The notes: a model not told the origin generated them from the sequence alone. Numbered from the stretch's first letter, positions 10,168 to 18,494 are shown. The stretch is DNA of 54,055 nucleotides from Bacteroidia bacterium (GCA_021740825.1 JAIOZA010000020.1:1-54055), one strand, 5' to 3'. Program-made: numbers and translations.

Positions 10168-10390
10168 TGTTAAAGAACTAGCAACAAATTTACTATATTT
10201 TTTAGTTATAATTTTAGTAATTAATCAAATTTATTAACAGAGCTTTAATGACGAACAATTTGTAAAAAAGTATTATTGATTTTTTGTTAAAGTTAATATG
10301 ATTTATAATATTTTCCAAAAAGCTCAATATAATATAATTTCTGATTTTTTAGGATTAAGAGAAGGAACTATAATTATTTATTATAATTGT
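10168..10390. other. AT-rich leader/intergenic sequence
   Basis: About 220 bp between the metH riboswitch and the stop of the next gene. Very AT-rich, with no gene or convincing hairpin. It should hold the metH promoter on the minus strand just above 10167; no clear TAnnTTTG element was confirmed. Confidence 0.5.
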
Positions 10391-11851
10391 TTAATATTTT
10401 ATTAAAATTAAATCATTATAATTTTCTTTCCAATACAATGGATTTCCAATTGATGGATAAGTTCTAAAACTAATATTTTTTCCATATATTTCAGTTACAA
10501 TTCCAAAAATGAATTCACCATATATTGTTTTATACTTTATCATGTCTCCAATTTTAGCTGATTCAATATCTTTATATTTTCCTTCAGTATATTTCTTTTC
10601 TATTAAAACTTTATCTATTAATAACTCATCGATGGTTTTTATAATTGGTTTTTGCACTTCTATTTTTTGATTTAAATCACTTTGACCTAAATTTTGGTTC
10701 CAAACGAATGAGTATTTTTCTTTTTTAATGGGTAAAATTATCTCTAATTTATCAGTCTTTTTATATTTAATATTTACATAACCATTTAATCTTTGATTTG
10801 GAAATATAGTATTGGTCTTTAAGTAACCTTGGTTAATAGATTCTAAAATTTGATACTGCTGATTAATGAATTTATTAACATTACTACTAGCATTTTGTCT
10901 TGCGTAATAATTAGCGGTAGCGTCATAAATATTAGTCGTTGTATTTGCAGAAAATTTAGAATAAGTTCGTACATTACTACTTACGCTGCCATATGTATTA
11001 CCGAAAAAACCTGATGAAAATCCATTCGATTGACTCTGACTAGAGTATTTTGTTTGTGAGTTTACTGATGAATAGCCTGCGTTATTCGCGTCACTATATT
11101 CACCAAGGGCAACGAAAAAGGTATTCCATGATTGCCTTCTATTTACTTTTTTAATGTATTGTTCAAAAGTTAAAACTGGTGCAATTGTATTTTCGTTTAC
11201 TAAAACTGATTGGATGCTCTCAGGGAAAAAGTCAAGTCGACTATTACTATAATTTTCAATGGAAATATATGATGTATAATATTGTCCATAATTACTTTCA
11301 ACTGAAAGGTGCATGGCGATAATTAAACCCTTATGAATATAGAATTGCACAACTTTACCTTCTTTGTAAAAAAAACCTTTTTCTTTTACAGGAGTTGTTT
11401 CCAGTAAATTAATATAATTTAACGAGTCGATTTCCTCAGTGTTTTTATTTAAAGTGATTCCATAAAAATTAAATAAATCTGTGCATAAGTCTATTTCTTT
11501 TGTATTAATTGGTATAGCACTAAATGTTAAAGAAAAATATAATACATCGTTTTCATTGTCAAATTCATGAAATGAAGGGCAATAAGGAATATTTACTGAA
11601 TTCAAAAGTTTATATTTATTTTTGATTGCAACATCTTTGATGAAGGATTCTTCTGATATACAAAGTTTTTTATTGGATTCAGATTTATGTACATATTTAA
11701 GAAAAACAAAAGTCATCGAATCAGTTAATGCTATTTGCATTATTTCACACTGAGGATTATCTGAACTTTTAAAATGAGGTCTGCGAAATTGAGCATAAGT
11801 CGAGGTAAAAATTAAAGTGAAAATTAAGAAGTATGTATTTTTAAGCAACAT
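10391..11851 (-). CDS. Hypothetical secreted protein, Ser/Asn-rich centre
   Basis: A 486-residue protein with a signal peptide (MLLKNTYFLIFTLIFTSTYA, cleaved before QF). No family recognised. Residues about 30-235 look like an ordered domain of mixed strands; residues about 250-320 are low-complexity and rich in Ser, Asn, Tyr and Gly (SSQSQSNGFSSGFFGNTYGS); residues about 420-486 (KYKDIESAKIGDMIKYKTIY...) resemble a small beta-barrel, SH3-like fold. No T9SS sorting domain or lipobox is present, so it is probably periplasmic or outer-membrane associated. It lies between metH and a diverged SAM-I-like element, whose orientation is right to lead into this gene 217 nt upstream. Codon use is AT-rich like the neighbours. 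Confidence 0.65.
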   Translation of the reverse strand: MLLKNTYFLIFTLIFTSTYAQFRRPHFKSSDNPQCEIMQIALTDSMTFVFLKYVHKSESNKKLCISEESFIKDVAIKNKYKLLNSVNIPYCPSFHEFDNENDVLYFSLTFSAIPINTKEIDLCTDLFNFYGITLNKNTEEIDSLNYINLLETTPVKEKGFFYKEGKVVQFYIHKGLIIAMHLSVESNYGQYYTSYISIENYSNSRLDFFPESIQSVLVNENTIAPVLTFEQYIKKVNRRQSWNTFFVALGEYSDANNAGYSSVNSQTKYSSQSQSNGFSSGFFGNTYGSVSSNVRTYSKFSANTTTNIYDATANYYARQNASSNVNKFINQQYQILESINQGYLKTNTIFPNQRLNGYVNIKYKKTDKLEIILPIKKEKYSFVWNQNLGQSDLNQKIEVQKPIIKTIDELLIDKVLIEKKYTEGKYKDIESAKIGDMIKYKTIYGEFIFGIVTEIYGKNISFRTYPSIGNPLYWKENYNDLILIKY

Positions 11852-12067
11852 GATTATTGATATTTATTAAATTTAAATAATGCTGAATTATAATTATTGT
11901 TTATTGAAAATTTAACCGAAGTGTAATACGCTAGAAAGTACAAGTAAAGATAAATATTAAAAGTTATAAACGCATTTAATTTATTATAGTAGTTTTATTT
12001 AACAGACCTGTAATTTTTAAACTGATAAAACTTGTACAAATTAACAGGTGCAAATGGCTTTATACTA

Positions 12068-12248
12068 CTAGTTTATTTCTGAGCATTTTTATTAAACCAA
12101 ATTGAATTCCCAATTTCTCATAAGTAACAAAGTGTAAAAACTACTATAGTTGAGAAAGTTGCTTAATATCCAAATATTTTAACAAACCAAGGATTAGTAA
12201 AACTTCACTGGGAACATTCCTCTGCTTTTTTTAAATAAGTGTTAAAGA
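12068..12248 (-). promoter_or_regulatory. Diverged second SAM-I riboswitch-like element
   Basis: On the minus strand this region parallels the metH riboswitch over its whole length: CTTTAACAC-ACTTATTT at the 5' end, AGCAGAGGAATGTTCCCAGTGAAG against GCCGAGGGATACGCCCTATGAAG, then TTTTACTAATCC against TTTACCAACC, and about 120 nt further AAATTGGGAATTC against AAGGTGGGAATTC, ending near GAAATAAACT against GAAAATAAGT. The GGG/CCC pairing has become GGAA/TTCC, so a hairpin is kept, but several normally invariant bases (GCCC, AACC, GGTG) are altered and P1 pairing is weakened. It is either a decayed copy or a variant that no longer binds SAM. No clear terminator follows, though ACCTGT/ACAGGT at about 12007-12049 could pair. 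Confidence 0.65.
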
Positions 12249-12331
12249 TCCGCGGAAGAAGATATAACTATTTATGTAAATTTATAGGATATTGTCAGGG
12301 TCTAATTATTAACATTTTTACTTTTTCTAAA

Positions 12332-12757
12332 ATGAAAAAACTATTGATTATTTATTGTTTGTTTTGCGGCTTAAGTCTTCTTGCTCAAAGGCAAAGTAAA
12401 GCCGTAAATCAAGTTTTAACAAATATAAAAACGCAAGAAGATTCATGGAATAAAGGCGATGTTAGAGGCTTTATGGATTATTATTGGAAAAACGATAGTT
12501 TAAAATTTATTGGTAGCAAAGGAATTACCTATGGTTGGCAAAAAACGTATGATAATTACATAAAAGGTTATCCCAATAAAGATGCTATGGGAGTATTAAT
12601 ATTTACCATTAAAGAAATTACTCAACTATCTAAAACAAGTATTTATGTTATTGGTCAATGGGAATTGAAAAAAGAAAAACCGGCTGGAGGGTATTTTACT
12701 TTGCTTTGGAAAAAAATAAAGGGACAATGGGTTATTGTTTCGGATCACACAAGTTAA
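12332..12757 (+). CDS. Secreted DUF4440/SnoaL-like (NTF2-fold) protein
   Basis: A 141-residue exported protein with a signal peptide (MKKLLIIYCLFCGLSLLAQ) and a single NTF2-like domain of the DUF4440/SnoaL type: the pattern QEDSWNKGDVRGFMDYYW ... SLKFIGSKGITYGWQKTYDNY ... GYFTLLWKKIKGQWVIVSDHTS is characteristic. Such cone-shaped domains bind small molecules or act as isomerase/ketosteroid-like scaffolds; function here is unknown and it is probably periplasmic. The longer frame from 12239 is rejected as start because it would run into the riboswitch-like element and because the ATG at 12332 begins a perfect signal peptide. Followed closely by the DUF1653 gene, likely in one transcript. Confidence 0.8.
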   Translation: MKKLLIIYCLFCGLSLLAQRQSKAVNQVLTNIKTQEDSWNKGDVRGFMDYYWKNDSLKFIGSKGITYGWQKTYDNYIKGYPNKDAMGVLIFTIKEITQLSKTSIYVIGQWELKKEKPAGGYFTLLWKKIKGQWVIVSDHTS

Positions 12758-12803
12758 ATGAGATAAGAGATTAAAGGGGTAGACAAGACAAAAAGAACAT
12801 ATA

Positions 12804-13016
12804 ATGAAATTAGAATCAGGATTATATAAACATTACAAAGGAGCTATTTACGAAGTTATTGGCATTGCTCGTCATAGCGAAACTTTAGAGGAATTGGTCG
12901 TATATAAAGCAACTTATCAATCAGATGGTGAAAATTTATGGGTGCGCCCTTTAGCTATGTTTAAAGAAACTATAATTATAGATGGAAGAGAAATGAAGCG
13001 GTTTGAAAAGGTATAA
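12804..13016 (+). CDS. DUF1653 family small protein
   Basis: A 70-residue cytosolic protein filling one DUF1653 domain: GLYKHYKGAIYEVIGIARHSETLEELVVYKA and ENLWVRPLAMFKE are the family hallmarks. The family is widespread and consists of short beta-rich proteins of unknown function, found alone or fused to other domains. It lies 46 bp after the DUF4440 gene on the same strand. The ATG at 12804 is the only reasonable start. Confidence 0.88.
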   Translation: MKLESGLYKHYKGAIYEVIGIARHSETLEELVVYKATYQSDGENLWVRPLAMFKETIIIDGREMKRFEKV

Positions 13017-13053
13017 ATTTGTTCTTGACCATGCTTGTGCTGACAGCATGCCT

Positions 13054-13740
13054 TTAAACACAAAACTTATAACCAACTCCTCTTATTGAAAGAAAATGAA
13101 CAGGCTCTTTTGGGTTGACTTCAAATAGTTTTCTAAAATTTAAAATATAATTGTCAATAGTTCGTGATGATGAGATTTCATCTTTCGTCCAAAGCATATT
13201 GAGGATTTCATCTCTAGAAACTACCTGATTCAAATTATCTGTCAATAATTTTAAAAGTGCCATTTCTCTTTTAGATAAATCTTCAGTTTTTCCATTCCTA
13301 CTGATTACTTGAAAATTAGAAAAATTAATTTCGCAATTATCAAATTTAAATATAGATACTTCATTTTTTTTTGGATAATTTCTTTTAAGCACATTTTGAA
13401 TTCGTAGAAGTAGCTCTTCCAAGTCAAAAGGTTTTGTGATATAATCATCGGCTCCTAGTTTTAAGCCTTCTATTTTATACTTTACATTATTTTTTGCTGT
13501 TAAAAAAATGACGGGTATGTTTATATTCAAATCTTTAAGCAATTTATAAATTTCTATCCCGCCTAATGCAGGAAGCATGATGTCTAATAATATTAAGTTT
13601 GGTTTAAAATTTTTAATAATAGAAATAGCATCTGCACCCGAATTGCATGTTTCGGTTTCATAGTTTTCCAACTCTAAATTTAATTTTAAAGTTTGTTGAA
13701 GTGTTAATTCGTCTTCTATTATTAATATTTTAAATGACAT
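13054..13740 (-). CDS. OmpR/PhoB-type response regulator, orphan
   Basis: A 228-residue two-component regulator. The receiver domain (about 1-118) has the acidic pocket Glu9/Asp10, phosphoacceptor Asp53 in LLLDIMLPALGG, the conserved Thr in FLTAK and the Lys in DDYITKPF. The C-terminal winged helix (about 130-228) has ISRNGKTEDLSKREMALLKL and ends SIRGVGYKF, as in OmpR/PhoB DNA-binding domains. No histidine kinase is adjacent on either side, so its partner must be elsewhere. It is 80 bp downstream of pdxJ and may be read through from that operon. Targets unknown. Confidence 0.92.
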   Translation of the reverse strand: MSFKILIIEDELTLQQTLKLNLELENYETETCNSGADAISIIKNFKPNLILLDIMLPALGGIEIYKLLKDLNINIPVIFLTAKNNVKYKIEGLKLGADDYITKPFDLEELLLRIQNVLKRNYPKKNEVSIFKFDNCEINFSNFQVISRNGKTEDLSKREMALLKLLTDNLNQVVSRDEILNMLWTKDEISSSRTIDNYILNFRKLFEVNPKEPVHFLSIRGVGYKFCV

Positions 13741-13820
13741 ATATTTTTAAAAAATAATTTAGCGATTATATTGTGAGCGTTATTTTTTGAGATACAATTT
13801 ACGCTTAAAAATTTAGTGTA

Positions 13821-14537
13821 TTATTTTAGTTGTTTTAAATAGAGTTGAATGGTGTTTTCTAAACCGAAATACAACGAATCGCTAATTAGTGCATGGCCAA
13901 TTGAAACCTCTAAAAGATTTTGGGTGTTGTTTTTAAAATAAGCTAAGTTTTCTAAATTTAAATCATGTCCGCCATTAACGCCTAATCCTAATTGATTTGC
14001 TAATTTAGTTGCGTTTGAAAATGGTATAATTACAGCTTCTTTATTAGTTGAATATTGTTTTGCGTATTCTTCCGTATATAATTCAATTCTATCAGTGCCA
14101 GTTGCTTTTGCACCTTCAATCATTTTTAAATCAGCATCAACAAATATAGAAGTACGAATGCCTGCTTGCTTAAATCTAGAAATAATCTCAGTTAAATAGT
14201 CTTTATTTGCAATAGTATCCCATCCATGATCAGAAGTTAATTGATTATCGCCATCAGGAACTAATGTGACTTGTTCCGGCTTTATATCTAATACTAAATC
14301 AACAAATTTTTGAATTTTAGGATTACCTTCAATATTAAATTCAGTTTTCAAAAGTGGTTTTAAATCATAAACATCCTGGTAACGAATATGTCTTTCATCT
14401 GGTCGGGGATGAACTGTTATTCCTTGTGCTCCAAAGCGTTCAGCATCTTGCGCAACCTGCAGTAAATTTGGAGTGTTCCCTCCGCGCGAATTACGTATGG
14501 TTGCTATTTTATTAATATTTACAGAAAGTTTAGTCAT
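13821..14537 (-). CDS. pdxJ: Pyridoxine 5'-phosphate synthase
   Basis: Condenses 3-amino-2-oxopropyl phosphate (1-amino-acetone 3-phosphate) with 1-deoxy-D-xylulose 5-phosphate to give pyridoxine 5'-phosphate in the DXP-dependent vitamin B6 pathway. The 238-residue TIM barrel starts [20 protein letters not shown], with [13 protein letters not shown] carrying the catalytic His/Arg/Glu region and the GVNGGHDLN loop near the end. The ATG at 14537 is preferred over an upstream ATG at 14630 because it gives the canonical N-terminus and avoids overlap with the DCC gene, which ends 29 bp upstream. Last gene but one of a minus-strand run. Confidence 0.95.
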   Translation of the reverse strand: MTKLSVNINKIATIRNSRGGNTPNLLQVAQDAERFGAQGITVHPRPDERHIRYQDVYDLKPLLKTEFNIEGNPKIQKFVDLVLDIKPEQVTLVPDGDNQLTSDHGWDTIANKDYLTEIISRFKQAGIRTSIFVDADLKMIEGAKATGTDRIELYTEEYAKQYSTNKEAVIIPFSNATKLANQLGLGVNGGHDLNLENLAYFKNNTQNLLEVSIGHALISDSLYFGLENTIQLYLKQLK

Positions 14538-14566
14538 AAGTTGTAAAAGTAATGTTTTAAAAAGTA

Positions 14567-14977
14567 CTATAAAAAACGTTTTCCAAATTCTTCGTCCGGC
14601 ATTGGGCAATGATCCATTTTCCCATACCATTTGTAACGATTTTTTGCAATAAAATCATAAACGGTATTACGTATGATAGCCGGGATAATAATAAAAGCAA
14701 AAGCAATAGGATAAGCTCCTTTTAAATATTTTGTTAACCTTAGTGCTGCTGTTGACTTAATGTATACCTTGTTTTTTTCTATTAGCACAAGGCTATTTAT
14801 TTTGTGTGGGTCAATTTTAAAATAATTTAAAATTTCAATACCACTATTTGATTGAAGCGAAGTAAAGTATATTTCAGATTTCTTTTCGTGTTTTAATATA
14901 AATTGAACTGAAGACTGACAAAGATTACAATAACCGTCAAATAACAAAATGGTTTTATTTTGAAAAAGTGGATTCAT
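14567..14977 (-). CDS. DCC family (DUF393) thiol-disulfide oxidoreductase-like protein
   Basis: A 136-residue protein beginning [10 protein letters not shown] with Asp14, Cys17 and Cys20, the D-x-x-C-x-x-C signature that names the DCC family. The rest ([47 protein letters not shown]) is typical, including the C-terminal Pro-rich segment. A thioredoxin-like redox role is suggested by the fold and motif but the substrate is unknown; a hydrophobic stretch near residues 95-115 suggests membrane association. Its start overlaps the stop of the upstream propeller gene by one base (TAATG), indicating translational coupling. Confidence 0.87.
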   Translation of the reverse strand: MNPLFQNKTILLFDGYCNLCQSSVQFILKHEKKSEIYFTSLQSNSGIEILNYFKIDPHKINSLVLIEKNKVYIKSTAALRLTKYLKGAYPIAFAFIIIPAIIRNTVYDFIAKNRYKWYGKMDHCPMPDEEFGKRFL

Positions 14978-16428
14978 TATGGTCTAACGGCTACTGAGTA
15001 AGGATCTGATGCAACTTCAGTTTTTTTAGAGAGTAATTGCATAGTGTTAATATTAAAGTAGCTCACAAAACCATTTCTTCCGCAAACTCCAGTATGGTGC
15101 GGTGTAGGTCCATTGATTTGTATATTTCTGCTTGCCACAACTAAAATATTATTTGCTTCATCAATTCCCAAACCATGCGGTTGGTAGCCGACAGAAAAAT
15201 TTGTAGATTGTAAAGTAATCATATCTATTACGGTAACTGATCCTTTTGAATTTGTTGTCGTTCCAGGATCATCTTGACAAGAAACATATAGTTTATTTCT
15301 TGCATTACTTATTGCAAATTCAAGCGGATATTGGCCCGTGGAAATAATTTGTAACAGGTTATCTCCAGCTGTATTAAAAACTCGAACTTGGTTTGTATTT
15401 TGACAGGTAACAAAATATCTTAATCCATCTTGCGAAAAAATAATTTCATGAGGATTTAGCGACGAGGTTTGGTTTGGAGTATTTCCATCTAACGAAATTT
15501 CTTGAAATCCATTACTTAAATTTGAATCAATTTTATAAATGTAATTGCCTGTTTGTCGTGTTATGTATATGGTATCGTTATTTTTATTTAACGCCACACC
15601 ATGAGCATCAGTAAAATTTCCTCCTCCTACATTATGGAGCAATAACATATTCTCAATGTCAACTATTGCTAATCTGCTATTATTTGCTTGCCAACTGACG
15701 CAATAGGCTTTTTTGCTATCATTACTAATTGTGATGGTATTCCAGTTAATGTCTATTCCTAAAGCCACTTCGCCAACAAAGCTATCATCAGTTGTTCTGT
15801 ATTTTTGTAAAATATTATTTGCTACAAAAACAACGTACCAATATTTTCCGTCTGGCGAAACGCGAATCATATGAGGTGATTCTGGCGTATTTATTTTATT
15901 TCCAACCGTTATATATCTCATTGGAAGTTGCGTGTTAGCATCAAATACAGTAACAACATCACAACCTTGGTTTAAAACATAATATTTTTTCCTATTTGGA
16001 TTATCAGACCACATAATATTTCCGTTTTTGTCGGGTGCTCCAATATCAATCCAATCTTTTATTGTTTTAACTTCTTGTTTGCTTAAAACATTCCCGTTTA
16101 ATGGCATTGTTGGATTATTTATTGGTCCGTACTCTACATATGTATTTACGAAATAGCATAAAGAAGAAAAATCGCTTCGATATGGAATAACCGGTGAGCC
16201 ATTGCTTGACCCTTGAAAAAGAGTATTAAAGTCGGTTAAATTTAAATTCCCTGCAGCTTTGTAGCTAGCTTCATTATGGCAGCCAGAAGTTGCGCATTTA
16301 TTTGAAATAATTTTTCCAATCTCATCAGGATAATTATTTGCAGTGGGCAGTGATGGATCTTTTTTACAGGAAATTAAAATAATCAGTAAAATCGAAACAC
16401 TTGCAATTATTTGTTTTAAAGGAGTCAT
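14977..16428 (-). CDS. Lipoprotein with cytochrome c-like motif and YVTN beta-propeller
   Basis: A 483-residue lipoprotein: signal MTPLKQIIASVSILLIILIS with lipobox Cys21. Residues about 35-135 look like a small cytochrome c domain, with Cys45-x4-Cys50-His51 (CATSGCH) as the heme site and Met108 in NPTMPLNG as possible distal ligand, followed by KTIKDWIDIGAP, typical of this domain type. Residues about 150-480 form a YVTN/YncE-like seven-bladed propeller (VSPDGKYWYVVFVANN, DAHGVALNKNNDTIYITRQT, PHEIIFSQDGLRYFVTCQNT). Probably a periplasmic or surface electron-transfer or sensing protein; ligand unknown. The heme spacing is four residues instead of two. ATG 16428 is chosen because it begins the lipoprotein signal; a longer frame from 16497 would overlap the DUF1415 gene. 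Confidence 0.8.
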   Translation of the reverse strand: MTPLKQIIASVSILLIILISCKKDPSLPTANNYPDEIGKIISNKCATSGCHNEASYKAAGNLNLTDFNTLFQGSSNGSPVIPYRSDFSSLCYFVNTYVEYGPINNPTMPLNGNVLSKQEVKTIKDWIDIGAPDKNGNIMWSDNPNRKKYYVLNQGCDVVTVFDANTQLPMRYITVGNKINTPESPHMIRVSPDGKYWYVVFVANNILQKYRTTDDSFVGEVALGIDINWNTITISNDSKKAYCVSWQANNSRLAIVDIENMLLLHNVGGGNFTDAHGVALNKNNDTIYITRQTGNYIYKIDSNLSNGFQEISLDGNTPNQTSSLNPHEIIFSQDGLRYFVTCQNTNQVRVFNTAGDNLLQIISTGQYPLEFAISNARNKLYVSCQDDPGTTTNSKGSVTVIDMITLQSTNFSVGYQPHGLGIDEANNILVVASRNIQINGPTPHHTGVCGRNGFVSYFNINTMQLLSKKTEVASDPYSVAVRP

Positions 16429-16487
16429 TTTTGTAAAATAGGTTTTATAAAAATACAATACTCTATTGAAAAAATAAGTTAAAAAAA

Positions 16488-17033
16488 TTATAAGCATGCT
16501 AATCTTAACATTTGCATATACTGCACACCCTTTTTTCTTGCAAATTCAATATTGTGTTCTGGTATTTGTTCTGCATTTGGATATAAACTTATTGCTTTGG
16601 TTAAACTATCTTCTCTTAAAATATGTATCATCGGATAAATAGAACGGTTGGTATAGTTAGCAGCATCATCATCGTCCGCATCAGCAAAACAATAATTAGG
16701 ATGAAAGCTTGCAATTTGATAAATACCTTCGTAATTTTCTTTATATAAAATTTGTTCAGACTTCTTAATTAAATTGAGGTAATCGCCGAAGTCAGAAAAA
16801 TCTTGTGCAAAGATTATAAAGCTCGTTTCAATATCCGAATGAGTATCTAAATGAATTAATTCTTGTTTTAAAATAGCTAAGCTTTCTTTTAAATTTATTT
16901 CTTGAACAACATGGTAACGTATCTTTTTTTTGAGAATGGCACTAGCTGCAAAAGGACAAAAATTGCAGTCAATTACTACTGATTTAATCCAGTTTATGGT
17001 TTGTTCAATAATTTTTTCACTTGGCACTTGCAT
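16488..17033 (-). CDS. DUF1415 family protein
   Basis: A 181-residue cytosolic protein matching the DUF1415 family: TINWIKSVVIDCNFCPFAA (Cys23, Cys26) near the N-terminus, FIIFAQDFSDFGDYLNL, and the hallmark IASFHPNYCFADADDDDAANYTNRS in the middle, ending with AEQIPEHNIEFARKKG. The paired cysteines and the Asp-rich loop could bind a metal, but no activity is established. First gene of the minus-strand run that continues with the propeller lipoprotein, DCC protein and pdxJ; 59 bp separate it from the next start. Confidence 0.9.
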   Translation of the reverse strand: MQVPSEKIIEQTINWIKSVVIDCNFCPFAASAILKKKIRYHVVQEINLKESLAILKQELIHLDTHSDIETSFIIFAQDFSDFGDYLNLIKKSEQILYKENYEGIYQIASFHPNYCFADADDDDAANYTNRSIYPMIHILREDSLTKAISLYPNAEQIPEHNIEFARKKGVQYMQMLRLACL

Positions 17034-17170
17034 TATTTTGCAGTTATTTTTAAGCAGTAATGATTGTTTCTATAAATTAATCTAATAAAAGCGAAATTAA
17101 TTGTTCTTTTCAAAGCTAATTAAAATTTACAAATAAATGTTTATACCTTCATGCAGTAATTTTATTCCTA

Positions 17171-17641
17171 ATGGTCATGTTATTTGCCGAAGTATATACA
17201 GATGGTTCATGTCATACTCAAAAATGCAATGGTGCTTGGGCTTCAGTTATATTAATAGATAATCAAAAAATTATTTTGAGTGGAACAGAAATTGAAACTA
17301 CTCATAACAGAATGGAACTATTAGCAGTCATAAATTCTATTAAACATGTTACGCAAAATTTCCCTGCAATAAAAGATATAAAAGTCATTTCTGACAGCCA
17401 ATATGTAATTGGCTTAATTGATAGGAAATTTAAGTTTATTAAAAGTAATTATAAAACAAAAGCAGGTATTGATATCAGAAATGTGGATTTAGTAAAAGAA
17501 CTATTAGCACTTTTAACTTTTGTATCTGTTGCTTTTGTTAAAATTAAGGCGCATCAAAAGCCAAATTCCATAATCAATTATAATATTGAAGTGGATAAAT
17601 TGTCAAGACAGCTTGTTCGCGAAGGTTCAAATAAAAAGTAG
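17171..17641 (+). CDS. rnhA: Ribonuclease HI
   Basis: Degrades RNA in RNA-DNA hybrids during replication and repair. The 156-residue chain has the four catalytic carboxylates: Asp11 (YTDGS), Glu49 (NRMELLAV), Asp75 (ISDSQYV) and Asp142 (IEVDKLS), plus His128 in IKAHQK. N-terminal residue pattern VYTDGSC and the NGAW segment fit type 1 RNase H, though the basic handle region is short. Either the ATG at 17171 or the one at 17177 (MLFAEVYTDG) could be the start; the latter gives the usual N-terminus. A bidirectional hairpin terminator follows. Confidence 0.92.
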   Translation: MVMLFAEVYTDGSCHTQKCNGAWASVILIDNQKIILSGTEIETTHNRMELLAVINSIKHVTQNFPAIKDIKVISDSQYVIGLIDRKFKFIKSNYKTKAGIDIRNVDLVKELLALLTFVSVAFVKIKAHQKPNSIINYNIEVDKLSRQLVREGSNKK

Positions 17642-17670
17642 CAAAGCACCGAATTAAATCTATTAAATGA

Positions 17671-17702
17671 AAAAGCCCTTAAAAGTAAATTTAAGGGCTT
17701 TT
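17671..17702. terminator. Bidirectional terminator between rnhA and tRNA-Lys
   Basis: A perfect 12-bp stem AAAAGCCCTTAA / TTAAGGGCTTTT with an 8-nt loop. Read on the plus strand it ends rnhA with four Ts from the stem; read on the minus strand it follows tRNA-Lys by 23 nt and has five Ts. It probably serves both convergent transcripts. Confidence 0.85.
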
Positions 17703-17724
17703 GCCGAATTAATAATTATTCTTG

Positions 17725-17797
17725 TGATCCCGCTGGGACTCGAACCCAGGGCCCATACATTAAAAGTGTATTGCTCTACCAACTGAGCTACGGAATC
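17725..17797 (-). tRNA. tRNA-Lys (anticodon UUU)
   Basis: Folds as a 73-nt cloverleaf: acceptor GATTCCG/CGGGATC, TA linker, D stem GCTC/GAGC with AGTTGGTA loop, anticodon stem ATACA/TGTAT with loop CTTTTAA (anticodon TTT), 5-nt variable loop, T stem CTGGG/CCCAG with TTCGAGT loop, discriminator A. CCA is not encoded (CAA follows the discriminator). The UUU anticodon reads both Lys codons. Confidence 0.97.
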
Positions 17798-17831
17798 ATT
17801 AAATTAAGAACATTCTTTCCTTTTCGGGCTG

Positions 17832-17861
17832 CAAATATATAAACGATTTTTTAACTAACAA
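17832..17861 (-). promoter_or_regulatory. Bacteroidota-type promoter for tRNA-Lys
   Basis: On the minus strand TTG (17859-17861) is followed 19 nt later by TATATTTG (17832-17839), matching the phylum consensus TTG-N19-TAnnTTTG of the primary sigma factor. It lies about 35 nt upstream of the mature tRNA 5' end. Confidence 0.8.
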
Positions 17862-17939
17862 TTTTTTTTTAATTTTTTTTATAAATTATTTGTATTGTGT
17901 TGCTTTTACACGCTATTAGCCTTATTTTTATACATCTTT

Positions 17940-18401
17940 ATGAACTTTACACCTCAAATAAATTTATTAAAAGGATTTTGCACATTAAGTTTTGGTGTTT
18001 CTGCCGCTGATGCCGAGCTAGTTTTTGGAAAACCTGAAGAAATTCAAGTTTTAGATGATCCTATTTTAGAAACTTCTTGTACCGTTTATCACTACTGGGA
18101 ATTAGGTTTTTCGTTATTTTTTGATAATAAAAATGCCATGAAGTTTGGAAGTGTGGAGGTTGATAACAAAGACTCGCTATTATTTGGTAATAAATTATTT
18201 TCGCTAAATGAACAGCACTTAATTGATTTAATGAAACAACATCACTATACATTAACAGACACAGAAAAGCAAGATTGGGGCGAAAAACGACTAAGCTTTG
18301 ATGAGGCAGGTTTAGACTGTTACTTCGAAAATGGTAAATTATCCTCTATTAATTTTGGAGTGATTGATGAACCAAATAACTTTGAATTTTTACCAAACTA
18401 G
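17940..18401 (+). CDS. Hypothetical cytosolic protein
   Basis: A 153-residue protein with no signal peptide or membrane helix, not assigned to a family. It begins MNFTPQINLLKGFCTLSFG and has the repeated theme of short beta strands (VYHYWELGFSLFFDN, AGLDCYFENGKLSSINFG) suggestive of an SMI1-like or BamE-like small alpha/beta fold, but this is a guess. The pattern 'FGVSAADAELVFGKPEE' resembles the helix-turn 'lxxvxxxlGxP' of BamE/OmlA-like domains. The upstream extension from 17895 is hydrophobic (MCCFYTLLALFLYIF) but lacks a charged n-region or cleavage site, so the ATG at 17940 is preferred. Confidence 0.65.
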   Translation: MNFTPQINLLKGFCTLSFGVSAADAELVFGKPEEIQVLDDPILETSCTVYHYWELGFSLFFDNKNAMKFGSVEVDNKDSLLFGNKLFSLNEQHLIDLMKQHHYTLTDTEKQDWGEKRLSFDEAGLDCYFENGKLSSINFGVIDEPNNFEFLPN

Positions 18402-18494
18402 ACTAATTAGTTAATTCGACAATTTGATATTTCGATAATGCAATTACAAAATTTATAACAAAAACTAAGCACCAACAACTAATAACTTTTTAAA
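18402..18494. other. AT-rich spacer with simple-sequence character
   Basis: Contains TTAATTCGACAATTTGATATT and TTCGATAATG, variants of the low-complexity 'aattcgataattcgacaat' tracts often found between Bacteroidota genes. It separates the hypothetical gene from kdnA and should hold the kdn operon promoter, which was not pinpointed. Confidence 0.4.

Noticed and set aside
12239-12331. Upstream extension of the DUF4440 gene
   Set aside because: It would overlap the diverged riboswitch region, and the ATG at 12332 starts a perfect signal peptide.
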